A stretch of DNA of 64,000 nucleotides from Spelaeicoccus albus (lineage in GTDB: Bacteria; Actinomycetota; Actinomycetes; Actinomycetales; Brevibacteriaceae): positions 1,736,001 through 1,800,000 of the forward strand of contig NZ_JACBZP010000001.1 of NCBI RefSeq assembly GCF_013409065.1, given 5' to 3'. Position numbers and translations under genes: made by a program. Below are positions 52,543 through 60,416 of this stretch, in pieces. The notes under the pieces are model-generated. The model saw only the letters and a list, made by a program, of their open reading frames with translations, was not told the DNA's origin and made no database searches. The number at the start of each line of letters is the position of its first letter. Position 1 is the stretch's first letter.

Positions 52543-54141
52543 TTACGGCACCATCTCATACGCCGGCAGCGTGAGGAAGTCCGTGAACTCGTCGTCAGTG
52601 ACAAGCCGGCGCACCAGATCGGCGGCCGGAACGTAGTACTCGTCGAACAGTGCACCGTCGACCTCGCCGCGAAGCCGTTCGGTCTCCTCCTCCAAGAGCC
52701 TCGAGACCAGATCGATGGTCACCTTCTCGCCGGTGTCGGCCAGCGCCACATTATTGTGCAGCTGCTGCCACACCTGGCTGCGTGAGATCTCGGCCGTTGC
52801 GGCGTCCTCCATCAGATTATGGATGGCCACGGCGCCGTTGCCCGACAGCCAGACCGCGATATACGCCACCGCCACGTACAGATTGAGCCGGACGCCGGCC
52901 TCCGTGACGCTGCCGCCGGCCGATTGGAAGTCCAGCAAATCATCCGGCGCGACCGTGACGTCATCGCGCTTCTTGGCTACCTGGTTCGGCTCATCGCCCA
53001 GGACGTCGTCGAACACCTCCCGGCAGATCGGCACCAGATCCGGGTGAGCCACCCATGAGCCGTCGAAACCGTCGCGGGCTTCGCGCAACTTGTCCTCGCG
53101 CACCTTGTCGAATGCCGCGGCAGTCACTTCCGGTTCCCGGCGATTCGGGATGAACGCGGCCATGCCGCCCATGGCATGGGCGCCGCGGGCGTGGCAGACC
53201 TTGACGAGCTGCTCGGTGTACGCGCGCATGAACGGCGCGGTCATCGACACGTCCGACCTGTCGGGCAACACGAACTTCTCGCCCGACGTCCGGAAATATT
53301 TGATGATGCTGAACAGGTAGTCCCACCGGCCGGCGTTGAGCCCGGACGCGTGCTCGCGCAGCTCGTAGAGAATCTCCTCCATCTGAAATGCGGCAGGAAT
53401 CGTCTCGATCAGCATTGTGGCCCGGATCGTGCCGTGCGGGATGCCCAACTCGTCCTCGGCGAACGAGAAGACGTCGTTCCACAAGCGTGCCTCGAGGTAG
53501 CTCTCCGTCTTCGGCAGGTAGTAATAGGGGCCCGAACCCGATTCGAGCAGCGCCTGCGCATTGTGAAAGAAGTGCAGGCCGAAATCGACCAGCGCGCCCA
53601 CGGTGGGTTTGCCGTCGACGAGCACATGCCGCTCGGGCAGGTGCCAACCGCGCGGGCGCATGACGACAGTTGCCAGCGGGGCATCGGTGCGCAGCGAATA
53701 GATCTTGCCGGCGTCGCTGGTGAAGCTCAAATCCCCGCGGGCGGCGCGGTACAGGTTGTATTCGGCGTCGACGACTCCCGGCCAGGACGGCGTGGACGCG
53801 TCTTCGAGGTCGGCCAACCACACTTTGGCGCCGGAGTTCAGCGCATTGATCGCCATTTTCGCGGGGGTGGCCGGTCCGGTCATCTCGACCCGCCGGTCGC
53901 GCAGCGCCTCGGGCGTCTCGGCGACCGTCCAGTCCCCGTCGCGGACGTCGGCGGTTTCGGGTAAGAAGTCCAGCCGGCCGGTGCGGGCGGCGGCTTCGCG
54001 ATCGGTCGCGCGCTTCGTCAAGAGTTCGTCGCGGGTGGCGGCGAAATTCCGCTGCAGTTTCTCGACGAACGCCAAGGCGTCGTCGGTCAGGATGGTGTCG
54101 GCGCCCGGAGTGGGATTGATATCGGTGACGGTGATGGGCAT
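52543..54141 (-). CDS. aceB: Malate synthase A
   Basis: A 532-residue enzyme condensing glyoxylate with acetyl-CoA to malate. LADLEDASTPSW, MRPRGWHLPERHVLVDG (catalytic Arg), FHNAQALLESGSGPYYYLPK and a C-terminal RSQVWQQLHN are malate synthase A signatures. With the malic enzyme gene immediately upstream in the operon, it forms a route from glyoxylate to pyruvate, alternative to the glyoxylate carboligase branch. No isocitrate lyase is near, so this copy serves ureide-derived glyoxylate rather than the glyoxylate shunt. Confidence 0.96.
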   Translation of the reverse strand: MPITVTDINPTPGADTILTDDALAFVEKLQRNFAATRDELLTKRATDREAAARTGRLDFLPETADVRDGDWTVAETPEALRDRRVEMTGPATPAKMAINALNSGAKVWLADLEDASTPSWPGVVDAEYNLYRAARGDLSFTSDAGKIYSLRTDAPLATVVMRPRGWHLPERHVLVDGKPTVGALVDFGLHFFHNAQALLESGSGPYYYLPKTESYLEARLWNDVFSFAEDELGIPHGTIRATMLIETIPAAFQMEEILYELREHASGLNAGRWDYLFSIIKYFRTSGEKFVLPDRSDVSMTAPFMRAYTEQLVKVCHARGAHAMGGMAAFIPNRREPEVTAAAFDKVREDKLREARDGFDGSWVAHPDLVPICREVFDDVLGDEPNQVAKKRDDVTVAPDDLLDFQSAGGSVTEAGVRLNLYVAVAYIAVWLSGNGAVAIHNLMEDAATAEISRSQVWQQLHNNVALADTGEKVTIDLVSRLLEEETERLRGEVDGALFDEYYVPAADLVRRLVTDDEFTDFLTLPAYEMVP

Positions 54142-54156
54142 TGTGTGATCGCCTTT

Positions 54157-55551
54157 CTAATTCGCGGTAGTTGGGCCGGCGGCATTCGCCACTGCGGCGG
54201 CCACGTCGGCTGCCACCTGTGGATCGAACACGCTCGGGATGATGTAGCCGGGCATGAGCTCGTCCGGGCCGATCCTGTCGGCGATGGCCGCTGCCGCCGC
54301 AGTGAGCATCTCCGGCACGATGTCGGTGGCGTCGGCATCGAGAAGGCCGCGGAAGAACCCGGGGAACGCCAGTACGTTGTTGATTTGGTTGGGAAAGTCG
54401 CTGCGTCCCGTGGCGACGACCGCCGCATGCTTCGACGCGGCGAGCGGATCGATTTCCGGGTCCGGATTGGCCATGGCGAACACGATGGCGCCCGGGGCCA
54501 TCGAAGCGACGTGTTCTTCGGTGAGGACGTTCGGCGCGCTCACGCCAATGAACACGTCGGCGTCCACGAGTGCTTCGTGCAGCGTGCCCGTGAAGTTCCG
54601 CGGGTTCGTCGTCTCGGCAAGCCTGGCCCGTTGCGGGTCGTCGTAGGTCTCGTGGTGGTTCAAGGCGCCGCTGCGCCCGCCGGCGATGATGTCGGTGGCG
54701 CCGCGGGCCTGGAGCAGTTCGACGACTGCCGAACCCGCCGCGCCGACGCCCGAAACGACTACCCGCACGTCGGCGATCTTCTTGTTCACGACGCGCAGCG
54801 CATTCGTCAACGCCGCAAGGGTCACGATGGCGGTGCCGTGCTGATCGTCGTGGAAGACCGGGATATCGAGTTCATCGCGCAAGCGCGCCTCGATCTCGAA
54901 GCACCGGGGCGCTGCGATGTCCTCGAGGTTGATTCCCCCGTACACCGGAGCGACGGCCTTGGCCACGGCAATGATCTGCTCAGTGTCCTGGGTGTCCACG
55001 CACACCGGCCATGCATCGACATCGGCAAACTGCTTGAACAGCGCCGCCTTGCCCTCCATTACGGGGAGGGCGGCGGCCGGGCCGATATTGCCGAGACCGA
55101 GCACTGCGGAACCGTCGGTGAGCACGGCAATCGTGTTGCGTTTGATGGTCAGCCGTTTGGCATCGTCCGGGTTGTCGGCGATGGCGCGGCACACTCGCGC
55201 CACCCCGGGCGTGTACGCACGGGATAAATCGTCGCGACCCAGCAGCGTGACCTTTGGCGTGACTTCGAGCTTTCCGCCCACATGCAGCAAAAACGTCCTG
55301 TCGCTCGTCTTGCGAACGCTCACGCCGTCCAGCTCATCGAGTTTCCCGGCAATCTGCTCGGCGTGCCGGGTGTCTCCGGCATCGGCGCTCACATCGACGA
55401 CGAGCGAGCGGTGGCTCGACTCGATCACGTCGAGTGCCGTGATCGAGCCGCCCGCCGAGGCGACGGCCGCGGCTATCTGCGTGGTGGCGTTGTAACTGGG
55501 CGGGGCCTCGAGCCGCATGGTGATCGAGTAGCCGGGACTGGGGTTGGCCAT
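54157..55551 (-). CDS. NAD(P)-dependent malic enzyme with N-terminal ACT domain
   Basis: A 464-residue protein. Residues about 5-80 form an ACT-like domain (ITMRLEAPPSYNATT, ITALDVIES). The malic enzyme core follows with SRAYTPGVARVCRAI (catalytic Tyr), KRNTIAVLTDGSAVLGLGNIG (lysine region), VFHDDQHGTAIV and VSGVGAAGSAVVE (nucleotide loop). It oxidatively decarboxylates malate to pyruvate. The ATG at 55551 is chosen because GGAGG precedes it by 5 bases; a 16-codon extension passes into the promoter. First gene of the operon leading to aceB, DUF6986 and allE. Confidence 0.93.
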   Translation of the reverse strand: MANPSPGYSITMRLEAPPSYNATTQIAAAVASAGGSITALDVIESSHRSLVVDVSADAGDTRHAEQIAGKLDELDGVSVRKTSDRTFLLHVGGKLEVTPKVTLLGRDDLSRAYTPGVARVCRAIADNPDDAKRLTIKRNTIAVLTDGSAVLGLGNIGPAAALPVMEGKAALFKQFADVDAWPVCVDTQDTEQIIAVAKAVAPVYGGINLEDIAAPRCFEIEARLRDELDIPVFHDDQHGTAIVTLAALTNALRVVNKKIADVRVVVSGVGAAGSAVVELLQARGATDIIAGGRSGALNHHETYDDPQRARLAETTNPRNFTGTLHEALVDADVFIGVSAPNVLTEEHVASMAPGAIVFAMANPDPEIDPLAASKHAAVVATGRSDFPNQINNVLAFPGFFRGLLDADATDIVPEMLTAAAAAIADRIGPDELMPGYIIPSVFDPQVAADVAAAVANAAGPTTAN

Positions 55552-55593
55552 GGAGCCTCCGTCGTTGTCGAGAGCCCTCTCGGAGCTTATAAA

Positions 55594-55608
55594 TTTCACA
55601 ATACGGAT
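55594..55608. promoter_or_regulatory. Predicted IclR operator, site B, at the malic enzyme promoter
   Basis: TTTCACAATACGGAT shares CACAATACG with site A. On the minus strand a promoter TTGTGA-N17-TAATAT lies just upstream, so a repressor here would block the start of the malic enzyme-aceB-DUF6986-allE transcript. Confidence 0.6.
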
Positions 55609-55638
55609 ATTATTATCTACAAAGTGAAATCACAACCT

Positions 55639-55704
55639 TTTCGTCTGGTGAAAATCTCGGTAGGGGTTGCGGTATGTTGGAATTGAATTTCCGCGCGTCG
55701 GAAA
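55639..55704. promoter_or_regulatory. Predicted IclR autoregulatory sites
   Basis: TTTCGTCTGGTGAAA (55639-55653) has perfect outer arms of the TTTC-N7-GAAA type. TTTCCG-N5-CGGAAA (55688-55704) is a second perfect inverted repeat with different spacing. Both lie 30-95 bases before the IclR gene start. Confidence 0.5.
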
Positions 55705-55732
55705 ACGAACCAAGGAACTGGAGAGTATCGAT

Positions 55733-56491
55733 ATGGCGCAAAACGGTGCCCGTGGGGTGCAGTCCGTTGAGCGGGCGCTGGAAATCCTCGAGCTCATCAC
55801 CGATGTGGGCGGGGAAGTGACGTTGAGCGAGTTGTCCGCGCATACGGATCTGCCGTTGCCGACCATTCACCGGCTGCTTCGTACGCTTGTTGGGCGAGGA
55901 TATGCCCGCCAGCTTCCCAACCGGCGCTATTCGCTCGGGGCCAAGCTGATCCGGCTGGGCGAGGTGGCGGGCAGTCAGTTGGGCGGGGCCGCTACACCGT
56001 ACCTCAAGGAAATCGTCGACACGCTTGATGAAACGGCGAACATGGCGATTTTGGAATCCGACATGGTCGTCTACATCGCTCAAGTGCCATCGAAGCATTC
56101 GATGCGGATGTTCACCGAGGTCGGGCACCGTGCTCACCTGCACGACACCGGCGTGGGCAAGGCAATTTTGGGTGAACTCGACGATGCCGAAGTGCGCCGC
56201 ATTGTCGAGCGCACCGGCATGCCGACTCCCACTCCCAAGAGTCTGGGCACCATCGATGCTTTGCTGGATGAACTGGCTCGCGTGCGCGAACGCGGGTACT
56301 CGATCGATGAAGAAGAACAAGAACTCGGCGTCCGCTGCTTTTCCATGATCGTGCCGGACGCCCCGACGCCGATGGCGATTTCGGTGTCGGGGCCCGTTTC
56401 CCGCGTCGACGACACATTTGCCGAGCGGGCAGTGCCGACCCTGCGTGACGCCGCCGCCAAGATCTCGAAGACCCTGGCTCAACAGGGGTAA
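55733..56491 (+). CDS. IclR-family regulator of the purine/glyoxylate island (AllR-like)
   Basis: A 252-residue regulator. HTH: SVERALEILELITDVGGEVT, then LSELSAHTDLPLPTIHRLLRTLVGRGY; effector domain from about residue 85 with VYIAQVPSKHSMRMF, HDTGVGKAIL and the conserved late GVRCFSMIV. AllR-type members bind allantoin or glyoxylate and repress ureide genes. The ATG at 55733 is preferred (GGAG 9 bases upstream); an earlier frame start would run through the probable operators. It diverges from the malic enzyme operon and is the best candidate for the factor binding the shared TTTC-N7-GAAA sites. Confidence 0.87.
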   Translation: MAQNGARGVQSVERALEILELITDVGGEVTLSELSAHTDLPLPTIHRLLRTLVGRGYARQLPNRRYSLGAKLIRLGEVAGSQLGGAATPYLKEIVDTLDETANMAILESDMVVYIAQVPSKHSMRMFTEVGHRAHLHDTGVGKAILGELDDAEVRRIVERTGMPTPTPKSLGTIDALLDELARVRERGYSIDEEEQELGVRCFSMIVPDAPTPMAISVSGPVSRVDDTFAERAVPTLRDAAAKISKTLAQQG

Positions 56492-56511
56492 GCGGCGTCG
56501 CAGCAGTGAAA

Positions 56512-58053
56512 TCAGCTGATCCCGAGGATTTGTTGGATCGGTCCGACACAGAAGTACACGACGAACGCGGCCGACACCACCCACATCAGCGGATGGACCT
56601 CTCGGGCGCGACCCTGAACTGTCCGAATGATCGAGAACGCGATGAATCCGGCGCCCAACCCGTTTGCGATCGAATAGGTGAACGGCATCAGGGTGAACGT
56701 GAGAAACGCCGGGAGCGTGATCCCGATATCGGACCAATCGATGGTGCGGATTTGCGACACCATCATGAAGCCGACGACCACCAGAGCCGGCGCCACCGCT
56801 TCGAACGGCACTACCGACACCAGCGGTGCGATGAAGGCCGACGCCAGGAACAACAGCCCCGTGACGACGCTGGCGAACCCCGTGCGGGCACCCTCGGCGA
56901 TGCCTGCCGCGGACTCGACGAAGATCTCGTTCGAGGACACCGAGCCGAACCCGCCGGACATGGACCCGATGGCATCGACCAGCAGTACGCGGTTGGCATT
57001 CGGGAAGTTATTGTCCTTGTCGAGCAGATGCGCTTCGCTGGCCAGGCCCGTCATCGTGCCCATAGCGTCGAAGAAAACGCTGAGCAGAATGGTGAACGTC
57101 AACAGCACGGCCGAGATGAATCCGATGTCGGCAAACGCGCCGAACAGACTGATCTTTCCGAACAAGGACAGGTCCGGGACTGAAAAGAAGTCGTGCGGCA
57201 TGTTCGGCACCATGAGCGACCAACCGCTCGGGCTTTGCGAACTCGGCGGAGTGTCGGTGAGCGCCTGCAGGATCATGGCGAACACCGTCGACGCCACGAT
57301 GCCGATCAAAATGGCGCCCTTGATCTTGCGAACCTGCAAAATGATGGTGAGTACCAGCCCGAAGACGAAGACGAGGGTCGGCCAACCCACGAGCAGCCCG
57401 CTTTGCCCGAGTTGCACCGGAACCGTCGTCCCGGCGGCGTCCGGGACCCGGCGGACGAAGCCGGCGTTCACCAGGCCGATAATCGCCACAAACAAGCCAA
57501 TCCCGACTACTATGGCGGTCTTCAGCCCGGCCGGTACCGCTCTGAAAACCGCTTCGCGGAATCCACTGAGCACCAAGAGGAACATGATGACGCCCGAGAT
57601 CAACACGAGACCCATCACATCCGGCCAGGTCAGTCCCTTGGTGGTGGCGATTGTCGCCGAAACGAAGGCCGTCACCCCCAACCCGGCCGCCAGTGCGAAC
57701 GGATACCTGGCCCATGCACCCATCAGGATCGTCGTCACGCCGGCAACAATGGCAGTGACCGCTGCCACCTGCGGGACGCCGAGAGTCTGACCCGATCCGT
57801 CCGGCCCGCTCAAGATGAGGGGATTGAGCACCACGATGTAGCACATCGCAAAGAACGTGGCCAAGCCTCCGCGTATCTCGCGGAAGAACGTCGAGCCGAG
57901 CTCGGTGATCTTGAAATATCTGTCGATCGGTCCGGGGCGCTTGGTCTTCCGGCCCGGGTCGTTTGATGCGGGGTCCTTTGATGCGGGGTCGAAAGATTCC
58001 GGGGCGGACGGCCCGGCGTTCGGCGAGCCGGACGAACGTGATGTCAATGCCAT
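56512..58053 (-). CDS. AzgA-type NCS2 purine permease
   Basis: A 513-residue permease with about 13 membrane helices. TFFREIRGGLATFFAMCYIVVLNP (AzgA family start), FVESAAGIAEGARTGFASVVTG and DAMGTMTGLASEAHL are signatures of the hypoxanthine/adenine/guanine branch of NCS2. A 30-residue repeat-like leader rich in DPAS/N precedes it (FDPASKDPASNDPGRK). AAGGGGGTC precedes the ATG. It is 12 bases downstream of the guanine deaminase gene on the same transcript, so guanine or hypoxanthine import is likely. Opposite orientation to the IclR gene. Confidence 0.9.
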   Translation of the reverse strand: MALTSRSSGSPNAGPSAPESFDPASKDPASNDPGRKTKRPGPIDRYFKITELGSTFFREIRGGLATFFAMCYIVVLNPLILSGPDGSGQTLGVPQVAAVTAIVAGVTTILMGAWARYPFALAAGLGVTAFVSATIATTKGLTWPDVMGLVLISGVIMFLLVLSGFREAVFRAVPAGLKTAIVVGIGLFVAIIGLVNAGFVRRVPDAAGTTVPVQLGQSGLLVGWPTLVFVFGLVLTIILQVRKIKGAILIGIVASTVFAMILQALTDTPPSSQSPSGWSLMVPNMPHDFFSVPDLSLFGKISLFGAFADIGFISAVLLTFTILLSVFFDAMGTMTGLASEAHLLDKDNNFPNANRVLLVDAIGSMSGGFGSVSSNEIFVESAAGIAEGARTGFASVVTGLLFLASAFIAPLVSVVPFEAVAPALVVVGFMMVSQIRTIDWSDIGITLPAFLTFTLMPFTYSIANGLGAGFIAFSIIRTVQGRAREVHPLMWVVSAAFVVYFCVGPIQQILGIS

Positions 58054-58065
58054 GATCCGACCCCC

Positions 58066-58557
58066 TTAGTATGCGGTCCGCGTGGCCGAAGCATTCCATT
58101 CATCGAATGGCGCTACTGCCGGGATGTCGTCGGGAACCGCGCGCGTGACCTGTAGCGATCGCTCTTCCACGGGAGTGTCGAAGTAGTCGTAAAAGACCGC
58201 GTCGTCAAAGCCCCCGGCCGCGGCGTCGTGCCTGTCGGCCGCAAAGACTATGCCGTCCACCCGGGCCCACAGTGACGACGCCAGGCACATGGGGCACGGT
58301 TCGCAGCTCGTATAGAGCATGGCTCCGGAGAGATCGAATGTGCCAAGTGCCGCGCACGCATTGCGGATTGCCGAGACTTCGGCGTGGGCGGTCGGATCGT
58401 TATTGGCCGTGACACGATTCGTGCCTTCGAAAACTCGGCCGGAGGCGTCGACGACGACTGCTCCGAACGGTCCGCCGTCATTGCGGACGTTTTCGACGGC
58501 CAAGTGCACGGCCCGGGCCAAATGCGATTCGGCCCCGGGATCGGTGGTGTTCATCAT
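58066..58557 (-). CDS. guaD: Guanine deaminase (CDA-type)
   Basis: A 163-residue zinc deaminase of the cytidine deaminase fold converting guanine to xanthine. His58 and Glu60 in PTAHAEVSAI and Cys88/Cys91 in CEPCPMCLASSLWARVDG are the zinc and proton-shuttle residues; a C-terminal FDEWNASATRTAY resembles the C-terminal tail that completes the active site in B. subtilis GuaD. The start at 58557 uses AAGGAAG 6 bases upstream. It leads the guaD-permease transcript, whose leader carries the minus copy of the paired RNA-like element. Confidence 0.9.
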   Translation of the reverse strand: MMNTTDPGAESHLARAVHLAVENVRNDGGPFGAVVVDASGRVFEGTNRVTANNDPTAHAEVSAIRNACAALGTFDLSGAMLYTSCEPCPMCLASSLWARVDGIVFAADRHDAAAGGFDDAVFYDYFDTPVEERSLQVTRAVPDDIPAVAPFDEWNASATRTAY

Positions 58558-58631
58558 GGCGACTTCCTTGCCTCGGGGCAGGGCCGGGGCGGAGGCGGCC
58601 AAAGCGCCGGCATCGCTACGACCCTGCACGT

Positions 58632-58684
58632 GGTGTAGGTCCAGTTACGCCTGGTAGATAGCACCGGGTCTAGCGGTGCCCGCC
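58632..58684 (-). promoter_or_regulatory. Candidate structured leader RNA, minus copy (upstream of guaD)
   Basis: On the minus strand GGCGGGCACCG (58684-58674), loop CTAGACC, then CGGTGC and TATCTACC, followed by AGGCGTAACTGG and ACCTAC. GCACCG/CGGTGC is a 6-bp stem; CCAG/CTGG a second hairpin; CGTGG and CCACG further out could close the whole. A TAGTGT box lies 13 bases before GGCGGGC, so the element would begin the transcript. It ends about 75 bases before the guaD start. The J2/3-like TATCTACC recalls purine riboswitches, but the rest does not match them. Confidence 0.5.
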
Positions 58685-58744
58685 GTGGGCTGCCACGACA
58701 CTAGCAGCGAAATGTGAGCTGCGCCATAGTAAAAAGCGAAATTT

Positions 58745-58760
58745 TGAAATATGTACTTCA
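58745..58760. promoter_or_regulatory. Dyad in the guaD-xdhA intergenic region
   Basis: TGAAATATGTACTTCA, symmetric except at one pair, lies centrally between the two RNA-like elements. A partial match to the IclR-type sites (CTTCACATGGTGGAA) overlaps its right end. It is the likely protein-binding site for both divergent promoters. Confidence 0.4.
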
Positions 58761-58777
58761 CATGGTGGAAATTGTGG

Positions 58778-58806
58778 TTGTCGGGAGTCGGGTGTGATGC
58801 TAATCT
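58778..58806 (+). promoter_or_regulatory. Promoter of the xdhABC operon
   Basis: TTGTCG (58778-58783) and TAATCT (58801-58806) with a 17-base spacer; TAATCT fits TANNNT. The predicted start of transcription is near 58813, just before the plus copy of the RNA-like element. Confidence 0.55.
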
Positions 58807-58819
58807 CAAATAAGCCTAA

Positions 58820-58893
58820 GGCGGGCTCTTTCGATGACGGAGAGCTATCTACCGGGCGCACTTAATCGAGAACTACTAAGTAGCGGCCGGTTC
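58820..58893 (+). promoter_or_regulatory. Candidate structured leader RNA, plus copy (upstream of xdhA)
   Basis: GGCGGGCTCT, a loop, AGAGC, TATCTACC and GGGCGCACTTA. GCTCT/AGAGC replaces the GCACCG/CGGTGC stem of the minus copy with different bases that still pair. Downstream ACCGG-CG with CG-CCGGT and ACTTA/TAAGT can form a long hairpin (58851-58893) with loop ATCGAGAACTAC. It starts 13 bases after the -10 box and ends about 70 bases before the xdhA start. Together with the minus copy it fills most of the 404-base gap 58558-58961, which has no gene. Confidence 0.5.
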
Positions 58894-58961
58894 ACCGCGT
58901 GAGTGGGCGCGTCGGCGTTCGCCTGCGGCGGAGCGGCAGCTACCGGAAGATCGGAGTCGCC

Positions 58962-60416
58962 ATGGAACGCCCCAGTCTCACAGTGAACGGCCGGCTGCGA
59001 CGGGTCGACCCGGCCGGTGTTCATACGACGGCGCTGCAATGGCTGCGCTCGGACGGTCTCACGGGCGTCAAGGAAGGGTGCGCCGAGGGCGAATGCGGTG
59101 CGTGCGCCGTGATGGTCGCGACCCCGGACGGTGACGGCGGGACGGCATGGACGTCGATGAATGCGTGCCTGATCCCCATTGCCGCGCTCGACGGGCAAGA
59201 GATCGTCACGGCCGAAGGCGTCGGTACCTCCGAGCGTCTGCATCCGGTGCAAGAGGAGATGGCCGAGCGCGGCGGGTCCCAGTGCGGGTATTGCACGCCG
59301 GGATTCGTGTGCAGCATGGCTGCCGAGTTCTATCGCCCCGACCGGCAAAGCGACGCCATGGGCCGGCCCTGCAACGAGCACGGGCCCAACGGATTCGACC
59401 TCGAATCGCTCAGCGGCAACTTGTGCCGTTGCACCGGGTACCGGCCGATCCGCGACGCCGCGTACGCGCTGGGCGCGCCGGACGCCGGCGACGTGCTGGC
59501 GCGGCGGATGAACGACCCGGCCCCCGGGCCGGTAGGCACCGATCTGAAAAAGTCCGACGGCCGGTTCGTCCGCCCGGCCGGCCTGGAGAACGCGCTGACG
59601 CTGCTTGCCGACAACCCTGGTGCGCTCCCGGTCGCCGGGTGCACGGACTGGGGAGTCGACGTGAACATTCGCGGACGCCGCGAATCCCTCGTCGTCGCCA
59701 TCGACAGGCTGCCCGAGCTGTGCGCTATCGACGAGTCCGACACCCACGTCGATATCGGCGCTGCGGTGCCGTTGACGCAGATCGAGCAGTGGGCACACGG
59801 CCGCGTCCGGCTCCTGTCGCAACTTGTGCCGCAGTTCGCCTCCCGGCTCATTCGCAACCGTGCCACCCTGGGCGGCAATCTCGGCACCGGATCGCCGATC
59901 GGCGATACGCCGCCGGCTCTGCTGGCGCTTGGAGCATCCGTTGTGCTGGCATCGCGCGACGGCGAACGCGTCGTTCCGCTGGGCGATTACTTCACCGGGT
60001 ACCGGCAAACGGTACGAGCCGACGGAGAACTCATTCGCGCCGTCCGGATCCCGCTGCCGTGCGCACCGATGACGGCCTTCCACAAGGTCGCCAAGCGCAG
60101 GTTCGACGACATCTCCAGCGTCGCTATCGGGTTTGCGCTCGACATCGACGACGGGCAGATCACCGCCGCGCGAATCGGACTGGGCGGGGTGGCCGCCACG
60201 CCGATCCGGGCCGTGCACACCGAACAGGAGCTGGTCGGCCGCCCGTGGAACTCCGACACCGCTCGGGACGCCGCTGCCGCTCTCGGCCGCGAAGGCACGC
60301 CAATGAGCGACCACCGCGCCAGCAGCGAATATCGCAGCATCATGCTGTCGCAAGCCATGCTGAAATTCTTCGCGGAGTCAGGATCCGCACCGACAACGAT
60401 CGGAGTCACCCCATGA
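58962..60416 (+). CDS. xdhA: Xanthine dehydrogenase small subunit (Fe-S and FAD)
   Basis: A 484-residue subunit. Residues about 1-80 form the plant-type [2Fe-2S] domain (KEGCAEGECGACAVMV with Cys40/45/48), about 85-165 the second cluster (CGYCTPGFVC, LSGNLCRCTGYRPI), and about 190-480 the FAD domain (LVPQFASRLIRNRATLGGNL, GTGSPIGDTPPALLALG). It passes electrons from the molybdenum centre to NAD+. The ATG at 58962 has GGAG 6 bases before it; a longer frame begins at a GTG that overlaps the leader RNA. First gene of xdhABC. Confidence 0.96.
   Translation: MERPSLTVNGRLRRVDPAGVHTTALQWLRSDGLTGVKEGCAEGECGACAVMVATPDGDGGTAWTSMNACLIPIAALDGQEIVTAEGVGTSERLHPVQEEMAERGGSQCGYCTPGFVCSMAAEFYRPDRQSDAMGRPCNEHGPNGFDLESLSGNLCRCTGYRPIRDAAYALGAPDAGDVLARRMNDPAPGPVGTDLKKSDGRFVRPAGLENALTLLADNPGALPVAGCTDWGVDVNIRGRRESLVVAIDRLPELCAIDESDTHVDIGAAVPLTQIEQWAHGRVRLLSQLVPQFASRLIRNRATLGGNLGTGSPIGDTPPALLALGASVVLASRDGERVVPLGDYFTGYRQTVRADGELIRAVRIPLPCAPMTAFHKVAKRRFDDISSVAIGFALDIDDGQITAARIGLGGVAATPIRAVHTEQELVGRPWNSDTARDAAAALGREGTPMSDHRASSEYRSIMLSQAMLKFFAESGSAPTTIGVTP

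Noticed and set aside
58632-58893. A canonical purine (guanine/adenine) riboswitch
   Set aside because: TATCTACC resembles the core junction, but the conserved L2/L3 kissing loops and the J1/2 and J3/1 sequence are not present in both copies, so it cannot be called a known purine riboswitch.
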